Source: Bacteroidales bacterium
GTDB lineage: Bacteria > Bacteroidota > Bacteroidia > Bacteroidales > VadinHA17
Assembly: GCA_003142255.1 (NCBI GenBank)
Contig: PLLO01000006.1
Span: 62,001 to 126,000, forward strand
Direction of reading: 5' to 3'
Length of the DNA: 64,000 bases
Under the pieces are notes generated by a model. That model did no database searches and was not told the DNA's origin. It saw only the letters and a program-made list of their open reading frames with translations. The first letter of the stretch is position 1. Each line of letters starts with the position of its first letter. Below, in pieces: positions 26,065-34,848 of this stretch. Position numbers and translations under genes: made by a program.

Positions 26065-27282
26065 CTACAACCCTAATTTTGTCTTTATAGCAGGTGGAAT
26101 GCCCTTCTTATTCACCATAATAAAAATGGTCTTTGCCCTCACGTACTGCTCCGACATATACCAGTACCCGTTATAGGTACTTCTTTCGGTGCCCCACGAA
26201 TTTTTTGTCTTATAATATTTTGTCCCGTTCTGGTCTTTTGAGATCCCTGTAAGGTGCATCAGATGATCGTCGGTTGTAGTGAAGTTTTCATAGCCTGCCT
26301 GCCTGATCTCCTGCGTGATGTTCATTTCAGGACCAGGTCCGGCTGGAGACTGAGGTGCTCCAAATGATGTACCCTGAGCCGGATCCCTGTCAGGTCTTGG
26401 CCTGTTTGACATTGGTCCCCTGTCGGGGGTTTGGTTCAGGGGCATGATTGCATATCCGTTCTGGCGCGAAAAGCCGCTCTCGCTTTCATCGCCGTCCCAG
26501 TTAACTGTATATCCATTATTGAATGAAAAATCCATAATTTGAATCAGCTCATCCAGCGGTACATTGTAAAACCTTGCCATTGTCCAGTTATCAGGCACTT
26601 CCAGGATACCCTGGGTATAGAAAGGGAAATGCGTGAATGATGTAATTTCGACATAATCATCAGGATTGATACCAAGGCTTGCTGCAAAACTTTTTGGAGT
26701 ATAGGTCACGCCTTTATATGTAAAGCTCTCAGGAACTTTTCCCAGATAGGTATCAAGAACATCATTTACGATCTGGAAATACTGGGGGCTCTCTTTTTTA
26801 AGCTCAACAGGAACTGCGGCGACAGCATTGATAAACTCCTGCAATTCAGTATGATTATGAGTAGGTGATCCATAATTGAGGCCGGTATAAAATTCATCAG
26901 GTACTATTCCATACTCTGAAAAAATTCTAAACCAGTCATGTGAAAGACCCCCGGGACCTGTGTTTCCTTTTCCCCTTCTAAGGTAGTTGTCTTTAAGCCT
27001 GTCGATGTAATTATTCCTTATAATAAACATCTCCGAAAGGTCATAATCTCCTTTTCCCATGCGAAGCAGTTCAGATTCGATAAATGATGTGGTTGCAAAG
27101 CACCAGCATGTTCCTGTTGCCGACTGGTTCTTAACCGAAGTAGCCTTCAGGTCGACAACCGGAGTAAACTTGTACCCCTCTTCGACTTTTGCAGGCTGTG
27201 CAGGCTGAACCGGCTTTTCCTGTGCCAGTGACGGGAGGATTACAAATATCAGGGAAACAATTAAAGAAATCAGTTTTTTCAT
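26065..27282 (-). CDS. secreted C1B-family cysteine peptidase (bleomycin hydrolase/PepC type)
   Basis: A 405-residue protein with a signal peptide (about residues 1-21, ending SLAQ) and a papain-fold peptidase domain. KNQSATGTCWCFATTSFIESEL contains the oxyanion Gln53 and catalytic Cys59, TTDDHLMHLTGI the catalytic His, and YKTKNSWGTE the catalytic Asn. Bleomycin hydrolase/PepC relatives are aminopeptidases and are usually cytoplasmic in other phyla; this one is exported. A Pro/Gly/Arg-rich stretch of roughly 45 residues (from QTPDRGPMSN to AGPGPE) interrupts the domain before the His. A MITE-like element lies 77 bases upstream. No TAnnTTTG promoter was seen. Confidence 0.85.
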   Translation of the reverse strand: MKKLISLIVSLIFVILPSLAQEKPVQPAQPAKVEEGYKFTPVVDLKATSVKNQSATGTCWCFATTSFIESELLRMGKGDYDLSEMFIIRNNYIDRLKDNYLRRGKGNTGPGGLSHDWFRIFSEYGIVPDEFYTGLNYGSPTHNHTELQEFINAVAAVPVELKKESPQYFQIVNDVLDTYLGKVPESFTYKGVTYTPKSFAASLGINPDDYVEITSFTHFPFYTQGILEVPDNWTMARFYNVPLDELIQIMDFSFNNGYTVNWDGDESESGFSRQNGYAIMPLNQTPDRGPMSNRPRPDRDPAQGTSFGAPQSPAGPGPEMNITQEIRQAGYENFTTTDDHLMHLTGISKDQNGTKYYKTKNSWGTERSTYNGYWYMSEQYVRAKTIFIMVNKKGIPPAIKTKLGL

Positions 27283-27358
27283 GGTGAAGAGATTAAAAGG
27301 GTTTCAATTTAAAAGGGAGAACATTTTAAAAACAGGATGCCAAGCTAATAAATTATTA

Positions 27359-27517
27359 TATGAGTATCGGTAATCAATAACATGCTTTTGTTGATTTTCT
27401 TCGTTTGCCCCTTACCCTAAAGGGTGCGAAGAAAATCAATTACTCCCTTTAGGGCTGGGGCAAATAATTGATTTTCAAGCATAATATTTGTTTTATTATT
27501 GATACCAGATAGTCATA
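27359..27517. mobile_element. MITE-like element, copy 1 (159 bp, 8-bp target duplication)
   Basis: The left end reads TATGAGTATCGGTAATCA and the right end, read inwards, TATGACTATCTGGTATCA: imperfect terminal inverted repeats. AATTATTA lies directly outside both ends (27351-27358 and 27518-27525), an exact 8-bp direct repeat. The interior has a strong hairpin: TTTGCCCC (27404-27411) and CCCTAAAGGG (27415-27424) pair with CCCTTTAGGG (27445-27454) and GGGGCAAA (27457-27464). A competing stem of TTGATTTTCTTCG (27391-27403) pairs with 27427-27439. There is no coding potential. The sequence is nearly identical, inverted, to 52444-52634. It fills most of the gap 27283-27565. Confidence 0.8.
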
Positions 27518-27565
27518 AATTATTATATGATAATTAATGACGGAATTCATCATTTAACATTCATG

Positions 27566-27892
27566 TTAAATCTTTTTGCGCATTTTGACAATATCATAGG
27601 AATGATCAATCCATTTGAGAACCTCGGTGTCGGGGACAGATCCATCAATCATAACGGTGTTCCAGTGTTTTTTGTTCATGTGATAGCCCGGAACCACCGA
27701 GCTGTATCTTTCCCTTAATTCGAGGGCCAGTGCCGGGTCGCATTTAAGATTCAGGGAGAGTTCGCCATCAAGATTTGCAAGGAGAAAGATCTTGCCCGAT
27801 CTCTTGAATACAAGAGTGTCCTCGCCAAACGGAAAACTTTCTGTCACATCTTTCTTTGAAATACAATAATCACGGATTGTCTCAATATTCAT
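27566..27892 (-). CDS. MmcQ/YjbR-family protein
   Basis: A 108-residue protein of the MmcQ/YjbR (DUF419) family, with a CyaY-like fold and suspected DNA binding. Recognisable segments are IETIRDYCISKKDVTESFPFGEDTLVFKR, LNLKCDPALALELRERY and the C-terminal PGYHMNKKHWNTVMIDG. The true function is not established for the family. Its start codon overlaps the stop of yraN by 4 bases (ATGA), so it belongs to the leftward unit histidine kinase - response regulator - yraN - yjbR. Confidence 0.85.
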   Translation of the reverse strand: MNIETIRDYCISKKDVTESFPFGEDTLVFKRSGKIFLLANLDGELSLNLKCDPALALELRERYSSVVPGYHMNKKHWNTVMIDGSVPDTEVLKWIDHSYDIVKMRKKI

Positions 27893-28254
27893 CTGAGAGT
27901 CGGGTAAAAGGCATTCTCGATATGTTCGACCTTGAATGATTCTCCGTCTGAAATGACAGTGATGAGATCAAAACGGCACTCCTTTTGAACGCCATACCGT
28001 TGGACGTACCTGTCGGCGCAAAATACCAGAGACCGTTGTTTTTCCTTTGTAACCGCAGATGCCGGAGACATAATGAAATCCTCCGACCTGGTTTTTACTT
28101 CGACAAACACGGTATAATCTTTATTCTCGGCAATGATGTCAACTTCAAGCTTGCCTGCCTTCCAATTGCGTTTCAGTATCTTGTAGCCGGCCTTCTCGAG
28201 GTGAGCGGCAGCTTTATCCTCGCCCTGGCGGCCGAGATCATGGGATTCAGCCAT
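27889..28254 (-). CDS. YraN-family (UPF0102) nuclease-fold protein
   Basis: A 121-residue protein of the UPF0102/YraN family with a PD-(D/E)XK-like fold. N-terminal LGRQGEDKAAAHLEKAGYKILKRNW is typical, followed by LEVDIIAENKDYTVFVEVKTR, where Asp, Glu and Lys form the nuclease-like site. The start is set at the ATG at 28252-28254; a longer frame into the response-regulator gene lacks family similarity. Activity has not been shown for most members. It is coupled to yjbR through an ATGA overlap. Confidence 0.88.
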   Translation of the reverse strand: MAESHDLGRQGEDKAAAHLEKAGYKILKRNWKAGKLEVDIIAENKDYTVFVEVKTRSEDFIMSPASAVTKEKQRSLVFCADRYVQRYGVQKECRFDLITVISDGESFKVEHIENAFYPTLR

Positions 28255-28255
28255 A

Positions 28256-28897
28256 TTATATCTCGATAAGTTTGTTTCGGATGGCAAACAGGATAAGACT
28301 GGCTGTGTTCTTCGAATTGGTTTTTCCAAGAAGGTTTGCCCGGTGCTTATCTACTGTACGCTTGCTTATAAAGAGGGCCTCTGCAATTTCCTGGTTTGAC
28401 AGTCCTTCGCATATTTTAAGAAGTATCTCCTTTTCGCGCTTTGAAAGATTTGCAGATTTTGTCTCATGCTCGCGGTGTTTTATCTTCTGGATTACATGAT
28501 AAAGCAATTCCTGCGAGAAATAGCTTCCTCCCTTAACAACAGTCAGGATTGCATCCCTGACTTCGGAGATATCGGAATCCTTCAGAAGAAATCCCTTAGC
28601 ACCGGCATCAACCATCTTGTAGTAATATTCTTCTTCACCATACATGGAGAGTGCTATTATACTTATGTCGGGACACATCTTGATTCCCTTCCTCGTAGCT
28701 TCGATCCCATCCATTTCCGGCATACTTATGTCCATCAATGCAATATCGGCCTTAACTGATTTCAGCAATTTCAGGAATTCCTCGCCATTGGATGCCTCGC
28801 CGGCAACTTCAAAATCAGGGAATGAATTTAGCAGGATTTTTAATCCGTTTCTAAAGAGCTGATGATCGTCAGCAATTATGATCCTTATCTTGTTCAT
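28256..28897 (-). CDS. NarL/LuxR-type response regulator
   Basis: A 213-residue response regulator. The receiver domain has the acidic pair DD at residues 10-11, phosphoacceptor Asp56 (DIALMDISMPEMDG), the switch Ser in ALSMYG and Lys104 in GFLLKDSD. The C-terminal LuxR-type helix-turn-helix reads LSKREKEILLKICEGLSNQEIAEALFISKRTVDKH. It lies 24 bases downstream of its probable histidine kinase and 1 base before yraN. The target genes and the signal are unknown. Confidence 0.94.
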   Translation of the reverse strand: MNKIRIIIADDHQLFRNGLKILLNSFPDFEVAGEASNGEEFLKLLKSVKADIALMDISMPEMDGIEATRKGIKMCPDISIIALSMYGEEEYYYKMVDAGAKGFLLKDSDISEVRDAILTVVKGGSYFSQELLYHVIQKIKHREHETKSANLSKREKEILLKICEGLSNQEIAEALFISKRTVDKHRANLLGKTNSKNTASLILFAIRNKLIEI

Positions 28898-28921
28898 TTA
28901 ATCTATTGTCAGAAATCTTTA

Positions 28922-29869
28922 TCACTCAATAACTTTTATCAGCGCACTTGTTCCTTTCCCCGGAGTGCTTTCAAGAATGAAAACTCCCTCGACTGTTTTT
29001 ACGCGCGTTTCAATGTTTGACAGGCCCATTCCCTTGTTATCTTCAAGGCTGAGGCTTGATGTGTCAAACCCTCTTCCATTATCATAAAACTGCAAGGTAA
29101 CAATTTTTTCATTTTTGTTTAATTCGATTTCTATCCTTGATGCGCCGGAATGGCGTATGGAATTGTTAATTAATTCACAGGCGGCTCTGTATATGACTAC
29201 CTCTTTGTCATTCTCGAGCCGAACATCTTCCATATTCGATTTGAAGTCGATCTCTATGGCTTTTGTCTGGTTGATCTTGGATGTAAAAGCGCTGATGGCA
29301 CTGGCAAGACCGAAATTGGTAAGGACATGAGGGCTCAGATTATTGGAAATATCCTTAATAGTGCTGATAGCCTCATTTATGAGGTAATTGGTATTATTCA
29401 GGATAACCACACCCGAAGAATCACTTATCCGGGGACTAAGAGACGACAGCGACATCTTGACTGTCGAGAGTATTGGCCCGAGACCGTCATGAAGATCTTT
29501 TGCAAATCTTCTTCTTTCATTTTCCTCAGTGCTTATTATGGCATTCAGCACTCTCTTTTCCGTACGTGTGCGGTCTGTTTCAGCTCGTTTCAAAGAAAAA
29601 AATATTTCCCTGATCAGGATTACTCCAAAAATAATAAGGAAAGAGATCAGAACTCCTATCCACTCATCTATCATCTGCCAGGTCACCGAAGGTGTGCCTC
29701 TGAAGAACTCAAAGAACTGAATTATTTTGCGCACAGCCATGAATACAAATGCAAGGGATAAAAGTATCCAGGACAGCCTGTATTTTGTCAGCTTCATGAA
29801 ACTCAGAGCAACTGAAGCTGCAATTATCTGCAGTACGATTGATATCACCAGGGCGATAAGTCTTATCAT
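28922..29869 (-). CDS. membrane sensor histidine kinase, HisKA_3 (NarX/DesK) type
   Basis: A 315-residue kinase with three hydrophobic segments (about residues 4-24, 33-52 and 68-92), a short coiled linker and the HisKA_3 dimerisation/phosphoacceptor motif EENERRRFAKDLHDGLGPILS, with His127 as phosphorylation site. The HATPase_c domain contains ELINNSIRHSGAS (N box), DNGRGFD (G1) and GMGLSNIETRV (G2). There is no extracellular sensor domain, so it probably senses the membrane or an intramembrane signal. It is paired with the downstream NarL-type regulator. Confidence 0.92.
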   Translation of the reverse strand: MIRLIALVISIVLQIIAASVALSFMKLTKYRLSWILLSLAFVFMAVRKIIQFFEFFRGTPSVTWQMIDEWIGVLISFLIIFGVILIREIFFSLKRAETDRTRTEKRVLNAIISTEENERRRFAKDLHDGLGPILSTVKMSLSSLSPRISDSSGVVILNNTNYLINEAISTIKDISNNLSPHVLTNFGLASAISAFTSKINQTKAIEIDFKSNMEDVRLENDKEVVIYRAACELINNSIRHSGASRIEIELNKNEKIVTLQFYDNGRGFDTSSLSLEDNKGMGLSNIETRVKTVEGVFILESTPGKGTSALIKVIE

Positions 29870-29886
29870 AATATCAGCGATTTTTA

Positions 29887-29894
29887 CAAAAATA
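29887..29894 (-). promoter_or_regulatory. candidate -7 box for the histidine kinase operon
   Basis: The minus strand reads TATTTTTG, an exact TAnnTTTG match, 18-25 bases before the kinase ATG. It would drive the kinase, regulator, yraN and yjbR. Confidence 0.5.
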
Positions 29895-29923
29895 GGAGTT
29901 ATTTAATTAATGGAGTAAAGATT

Positions 29924-29950
29924 GTCTTGCAAGTCTTGCAAGTCTTGCAG
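29924..29950 (+). repeat. 9-bp tandem repeat, GTCTTGCAA x3
   Basis: Three contiguous copies of GTCTTGCAA (the last ending in G) lie in the gap between the divergent kinase and waaA genes. A related TTGCAGGTT follows at 29961-29969. Confidence 0.8.
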
Positions 29951-30002
29951 GTCCGGGTGGTTGCAGGTTGCCCTCGTCCCTTTATACCTTCATGCCTTCT
30001 CA

Positions 30003-30040
30003 CCATTGCACCGTTACGCCTTCGCTGAAGCTTCGGCGTA
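30003..30040. repeat. 8-bp GGTGCAAC-type repeat (inverted) and adjoining palindrome
   Basis: On the minus strand 30003-30020 reads GGCGTAAC, GGTGCAAT, GG, the same 8-base-period family as 9638-9671 and 24027-24052. It runs into an imperfect palindrome TACGCC...GGCGTA at 30015-30040 with GAAGCTTC inside, just upstream of the waaA -7 box. Confidence 0.5.
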
Positions 30041-30059
30041 CAAAGTGTACCATATTTAT

Positions 30060-30067
30060 TACCTTTG
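30060..30067 (+). promoter_or_regulatory. candidate -7 box for waaA
   Basis: TACCTTTG matches TAnnTTTG exactly and lies 20-27 bases before the waaA ATG. Confidence 0.5.
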
Positions 30068-30086
30068 AAACTTCATTTTAAAAGCT

Positions 30087-31310
30087 ATGCGGTTAATATA
30101 CAACGCCGGAATTTTTTTTTACAGCGCCATTGCATGGATCATTGCTCCGTTTAATCAAAAAGCGCATGCGTGGGTAGATGGACGAAAAAACTGGTTTAAT
30201 TCATTGAAGCAGAAAGTCATTCCGGGAGAAAAATATATATGGATACACTGTGCATCCCTTGGAGAATTTGAACAGGGAAGGCCGGTGATTGAATCGCTGA
30301 AAAAAGAGAAACCTGCCTGCCATATACTGCTAACTTTTTTCTCGCCGTCAGGTTATGAAATAAGGAAGGATTATCCACTCGCAGATATTATATGTTACCT
30401 GCCTTACGATACACTCCGGAATGCTGAAAAGTTCATCTCTCTTGTGAATCCTTCCATTGCCATTCTTGTGAAGTATGAATTCTGGGACAATTTTATTTCT
30501 GCCATTTACAGGAAGCACATTCCGCTCTATCTGATCTCCGGGATATTCAGAAAGGAGCAGCATTTTTTTAAATGGTATGGCGGCTTCTTCCGGAAGATGC
30601 TCAGGAAATTTACCAGGATCTTTGTCCAGGACAAGGAATCATCCGATCTCCTTGGATTAATAGGTATAACTAATGTAGTTGTCGCAGGCGATACGAGGTT
30701 CGACAGGGTTGCCGAGATCGCAGCAAGGGCAAAAGAGATACCGCAGATTGAATTGTTCAGGGGAGATCAGAAGCTTTTTCTCGCCGGTAGCAGCTGGAAG
30801 CAGGATGAAGAGATCATTGCAAGGTATATTAATTTGCATCCTGAAACTATGAAGTGGGTTTTTGCCCCTCATGAAATTGACAGGGAAAATATTGAGAGGC
30901 TGGAAAAATTATTTACCGTAAAATGTGTCAGGTTCTCTGGTTTCAGTGATGAATCAAAAGATGCCAGAGTAATGATCATGGATAATATAGGGATGCTTTC
31001 CTCGGCTTACCGGTATGCAGGTATAGCTGCCGTTGGAGGCGGTTTCGGAAAGGGGATACACAATATTCTGGAACCCGCATGCTGGAGCATCCCGGTTTTG
31101 TTTGGGCCCAACTACGGAAAATTTCGCGAAGCTGTTGATCTGATAAACCTGGAAGGTGCAAAATCTTTTAATGATTATCCGGGCTTTGAAGAGATCCTTG
31201 ACAGATGGATCTCTGATGCAGCACTTTACCAGAAAGCTGCAGCGCTGGCAGGCGAATATATTAATAAAAACATGGGAGCCACCAGCCTTATCATGAAAGA
31301 AATCGTGTGA
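30087..31310 (+). CDS. waaA: 3-deoxy-D-manno-octulosonic acid (KDO) transferase
   Basis: A 407-residue GT30 glycosyltransferase that adds KDO to lipid IV-A in lipopolysaccharide assembly. The N-terminal hydrophobic segment (YNAGIFFYSAIAWIIAPF) anchors it to the inner membrane. Diagnostic stretches are IWIHCASLGEFEQGRPVIESL (Glu of the GE motif), ILLTFFSPSGYEI, KYEFWDNFI, AGSSWKQDEEI, FAPHEID and the donor-site GGGFGKGIHNILEPACWSIPVLFGP. Length is normal. It is a single-gene unit with its own -7 box. Confidence 0.94.
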   Translation: MRLIYNAGIFFYSAIAWIIAPFNQKAHAWVDGRKNWFNSLKQKVIPGEKYIWIHCASLGEFEQGRPVIESLKKEKPACHILLTFFSPSGYEIRKDYPLADIICYLPYDTLRNAEKFISLVNPSIAILVKYEFWDNFISAIYRKHIPLYLISGIFRKEQHFFKWYGGFFRKMLRKFTRIFVQDKESSDLLGLIGITNVVVAGDTRFDRVAEIAARAKEIPQIELFRGDQKLFLAGSSWKQDEEIIARYINLHPETMKWVFAPHEIDRENIERLEKLFTVKCVRFSGFSDESKDARVMIMDNIGMLSSAYRYAGIAAVGGGFGKGIHNILEPACWSIPVLFGPNYGKFREAVDLINLEGAKSFNDYPGFEEILDRWISDAALYQKAAALAGEYINKNMGATSLIMKEIV

Positions 31311-31316
31311 AATATA

Positions 31317-31344
31317 TTAACAAGAGATATTCATAACTTGTTAA
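31317..31344 (+). repeat. 8-bp inverted repeat after waaA
   Basis: TTAACAAG (31317-31324) and CTTGTTAA (31337-31344) form a perfect 8-bp stem 7 bases after the waaA stop. The downstream sequence is not a clean T run, so a terminator role is only possible. The gap to the receptor gene holds nothing else recognisable. Confidence 0.45.
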
Positions 31345-31493
31345 TAACTAATCTTTTGAAATTCAAAAGGATCATTCAAAGAGATGTAAATTAATCCGCC
31401 CGGAATCGACAGAAATATAGTTTTCTTTTAATCGGATAATCAATTAATTATGATAATCAAGTCAAAAAAATTATTAATCCTAATCCTAATTTT

Positions 31494-34400
31494 ATGATGA
31501 AACATTACAAGTTTTTATTAACGATGTTGTTATTGCTGGTCGTCCCGTTCATTATGTATGGCCAGGGAGCAACAACGTCTTCAATGAGCGGAAAGGTGCT
31601 TGACAGCAAGGGAGAAGCTCTTACTGGTGCAAGTATCGTTGCAATCCACGTACCTTCAGGGACTCAGTATGCTACCAATACTGATAATTCCGGAAACTAT
31701 CGCATTCAGAATATGCGTATTGGCGGGCCTTATACAGTGAAAGTCTCCTTTATCGGATATGCTGCAAGCAGTTATACCGATATTATATTGAAACTTGGTG
31801 AAACTTATATCCAGGATGCAAAGCTGGGAGAGGCAACAACGACCTTGCAGGAGGTTGTTGTAACAGCCGGCTTTAAAAATTCCATCTTAAGTTCAGCGCG
31901 GTCAGGCCCGCAGACAAACGTGAGCAACCGTGACCTGACTACTCTTCCTTCGATAAGCAGGAGTCTTACCGATTTCACAAAGTTCACTCCCCAGGCACAA
32001 GGAAATTCATTCGGCGGACGTGACGGACGTTTCAATACCATAACCGTCGACGGTGCTGCATTTAACAATAACTTTGGATTAAGCAGCAATCCTCTTCCCG
32101 GTGGAGAAGCACAGCCCATCTCTCTTGATGCAATTGAAGAAGTATCTGTGAACGTTGCGCCATACGACATTCGCATGTCTAATTTCACCGGTGCAAGCGT
32201 CAATGCTGTTACCAAAAGCGGCGACAACACATTTAAAGCATCGGTTTATACGTATCAGCGTCCGAAATCATTTACGGGCAACAAAGTTGATACATTTATC
32301 GTTGCAGGTGCCCATACCAGGAGCCAGCAAACATATGGCGGTCGCGTTGGCGGCCCCATTATTAAAGACAAACTCTTTTTCTTCCTGAGCGGAGAATATG
32401 AAAAAGTTTCTGTGCCGGGTGTAGACTGGAAACCAAGCACCGATGGTGTTGCCAATGCTAACCAGATGATCTCGCGCACAACCGAGGCCGACATGCTTGC
32501 TGTCAAGAATTACCTCATGACGACATACAATTATGATCCGGGTAAATACAAGGATTTTGATCCGTTCCATAATCAGAACCATAAGGTTCTTGCAAGGATC
32601 GACTGGAATATCTCACAGAATCACAAGTTCACTTTAAGATACAATGATGTTGTTGGTACTTCTGACCAGCAGACTAACTTCAACAGTGGTCCGCCGAACA
32701 ACGCTAAAAACTCCGGTCGTATCAGCAGCCAGTCTCTGGCCTTTTCAGGTGCCTTTTATGGATTCCAAAACACAGTGCGTTCAATAACAGGTGAGTTAAA
32801 CAGCACTTTCGCTAAAAAATTCGCGAATAAGCTGCTTGCCAGCTACACACATATACAGGATACCCGGACAAGCCCTTCATCTCCTTTCCCGTTTGTTGAT
32901 ATATGGCAGGGTGGTGACCAGTACATGTCGTTCGGATATGAGCTTTTCAGCTATAACAATAATGTGGTCAATAATACATTAAGTTTTACAGATAACTTAA
33001 CCATTAACCTTAACAGGCATACGATTACTGCAGGAGCTTCATTTGACCGTCTTTTCTTCCTTAACTCATACATCCGCGAAGGAACGTCATACTATCGTTA
33101 CGCTTCAGTCAACGATTTTCTCACAGGTGCAAATCCTACCGGATTCGGTATTACTTATGGATATAACGGAAATGATGCACCGGGTTCTGAGCTTACTTTT
33201 GGCGTCGGAGCTCTTTATGCACAGGATGAATGGAATGTTCTTCCCAATTTAAAAGTAACCTATGGAGTGCGTCTTGAAAAAACCTTCTATTTTGATAAGA
33301 TGCAGAACAATCCGGCAATTTCAGCTCTTACATTTGCCGATAACCAGAAAATTGATGTCAGTTCATGGCCAAAATCTACACTGCTGGCATCTCCCCGCCT
33401 TGGTTTCAACTGGGATGTTAAGGGTGACCGTTCACTGCAGGTTCGCGGAGGATCAGGTCTCTTTACCGGATTATTACCATTTGTATGGTTTACAAACCAG
33501 CCGACTGCTTCTGGTCTGATACAGATTCCTGAAATAGGATGGAGCACAACCAGTGGCGCGGCTAACCTTGTCGGACTGGCATTCAATCCTGATTTTAAAG
33601 CACTTATTGCCAGCAAACCTGCCTTGTTCCCGCAAAGCCCAAGCACACTGCCCAGTGGATCATCATTGGCACAGGTGGGTAAAAATTTCAAAATGCCAAG
33701 AGTATGGCGTTCAAACATAAGCTTTGACGTTGAATTACCATGGAATATGGTATTCACGGGAGAAGCTATGTATTCCAAGGACATAAATGCTGTTAAACAG
33801 GTCAATATCAACGAAGGAGCTCCGGCAGGATATATGACTGGTCCTGACAACCGTCCCTACTGGACAACAGCAGGAAGAACAGTTGTAAGCACTGTATCCT
33901 ATGCCATGCAGCTTGAGAACACAAAAGAAGGGTATCAGTATTCATTCACTGCCCAGCTGACCAAAAATTTCAGCAAAGGACTTTCAGGGATGTTTGCCTA
34001 TACTTATACCATGGCCAAGGATATTACCTCAAATCCTGGCTCTTCGGCATCTTCCGCTTTCTCTTCAAACACTGCAGTTGGCAGTCTGAACGATCCGGGG
34101 TTAAGCTATTCAGGTTTTGCCACACCTCATAGGCTTATTGGCAATATCTCCTACAGGATCGAATATGCCAAATTCTTTGCAACAACTATTTCAGTGGTTT
34201 ACCAGGGATATCAGACAGGCCGCTGGTCCTATACCTACTCCAATGACCTCAATAACGACAATATGTCATCTGATCTGATGTATATCCCCAAAACTGCTGA
34301 TGAAATTAATTTTGCTGCTGCCAGTGGTATGACTGCTCTTGATCAGCAGACTGCTTTCTGGAATTATGTCAATAGTAATAAGTACCTGAGCAGTCGGAAA

Positions 34401-34766
34401 GGTCAGTATGCTGAACGTTTCGGACAGCTTCAGCCATGGCTGCACAGGTTTGATGCAAAATTTGTTGAGGATGTTTTCTCAAACTTCGGAACCAGTCGTA
34501 AATATACTCTCCAGTTTACAGTCGACATATTGAATATAGGTAACCTTCTTAATAATAAATGGGGCGCATATACCTATAATCCGTTGGCAAGTTATGATAA
34601 CGTTCGCCCGCTGGCTGTTGTTACAAAAGGTACCAATACAACGGCTCCGGTTTACAAGCTTAATGCAACATCGTTAGATAATTTTACGGCTCTGACGACT
34701 CTCAGTAAGAGCATAAGCACATCAAGCACCTGGGGTTGCCTTCTTGGCTTCCGCCTGATTTTCTAG
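31494..34766 (+). CDS. Oar-like TonB-dependent outer-membrane receptor
   Basis: A 1090-residue protein. Residues 1 to about 23 form a signal peptide (LLTMLLLLVVPFIMYGQG). Residues 27 to about 108 form a carboxypeptidase-regulatory/CNA-B-like beta domain (MSGKVLDSKGEALTGASIVAI, DNSGNYRIQNMRIGGPYTVKVSFIGY). EVVVTAG introduces a plug domain, with FGGRDGRFNTITVDGAAFNN and SLDAIEEVSVNVAPYD, followed by a long beta-barrel ending in Phe (CLLGFRLIF). This is the Oar-type receptor layout rather than the SusC/RagA type, and no SusD gene is adjacent. The transported substrate is unknown. A strong terminator follows. A second start codon lies at 31497. Confidence 0.9.
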   Translation: MMKHYKFLLTMLLLLVVPFIMYGQGATTSSMSGKVLDSKGEALTGASIVAIHVPSGTQYATNTDNSGNYRIQNMRIGGPYTVKVSFIGYAASSYTDIILKLGETYIQDAKLGEATTTLQEVVVTAGFKNSILSSARSGPQTNVSNRDLTTLPSISRSLTDFTKFTPQAQGNSFGGRDGRFNTITVDGAAFNNNFGLSSNPLPGGEAQPISLDAIEEVSVNVAPYDIRMSNFTGASVNAVTKSGDNTFKASVYTYQRPKSFTGNKVDTFIVAGAHTRSQQTYGGRVGGPIIKDKLFFFLSGEYEKVSVPGVDWKPSTDGVANANQMISRTTEADMLAVKNYLMTTYNYDPGKYKDFDPFHNQNHKVLARIDWNISQNHKFTLRYNDVVGTSDQQTNFNSGPPNNAKNSGRISSQSLAFSGAFYGFQNTVRSITGELNSTFAKKFANKLLASYTHIQDTRTSPSSPFPFVDIWQGGDQYMSFGYELFSYNNNVVNNTLSFTDNLTINLNRHTITAGASFDRLFFLNSYIREGTSYYRYASVNDFLTGANPTGFGITYGYNGNDAPGSELTFGVGALYAQDEWNVLPNLKVTYGVRLEKTFYFDKMQNNPAISALTFADNQKIDVSSWPKSTLLASPRLGFNWDVKGDRSLQVRGGSGLFTGLLPFVWFTNQPTASGLIQIPEIGWSTTSGAANLVGLAFNPDFKALIASKPALFPQSPSTLPSGSSLAQVGKNFKMPRVWRSNISFDVELPWNMVFTGEAMYSKDINAVKQVNINEGAPAGYMTGPDNRPYWTTAGRTVVSTVSYAMQLENTKEGYQYSFTAQLTKNFSKGLSGMFAYTYTMAKDITSNPGSSASSAFSSNTAVGSLNDPGLSYSGFATPHRLIGNISYRIEYAKFFATTISVVYQGYQTGRWSYTYSNDLNNDNMSSDLMYIPKTADEINFAAASGMTALDQQTAFWNYVNSNKYLSSRKGQYAERFGQLQPWLHRFDAKFVEDVFSNFGTSRKYTLQFTVDILNIGNLLNNKWGAYTYNPLASYDNVRPLAVVTKGTNTTAPVYKLNATSLDNFTALTTLSKSISTSSTWGCLLGFRLIF

Positions 34767-34788
34767 AAAAAGATGCTTAATTTTTTAA

Positions 34789-34818
34789 GGGGTTATCTTT
34801 CAGATGACCCCTTTTTTT
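34789..34818 (+). terminator. Rho-independent terminator after the TonB-dependent receptor
   Basis: The 9-bp stem GGGGTTATC / GATGACCCC (34789-34797, 34803-34811, one G-T pair) with a short loop is followed by TTTTTTTA, 23 bases past the stop codon. Confidence 0.85.
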
Positions 34819-34848
34819 ATTTTCAATAAACTACTGACTAAAACTGTA

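Noticed and set aside
31494-34766. SusC-type receptor of a polysaccharide utilisation locus
   Set aside because: No SusD partner is adjacent and the plug/barrel features look Oar-like; the glycoside hydrolases are 25 kb away.
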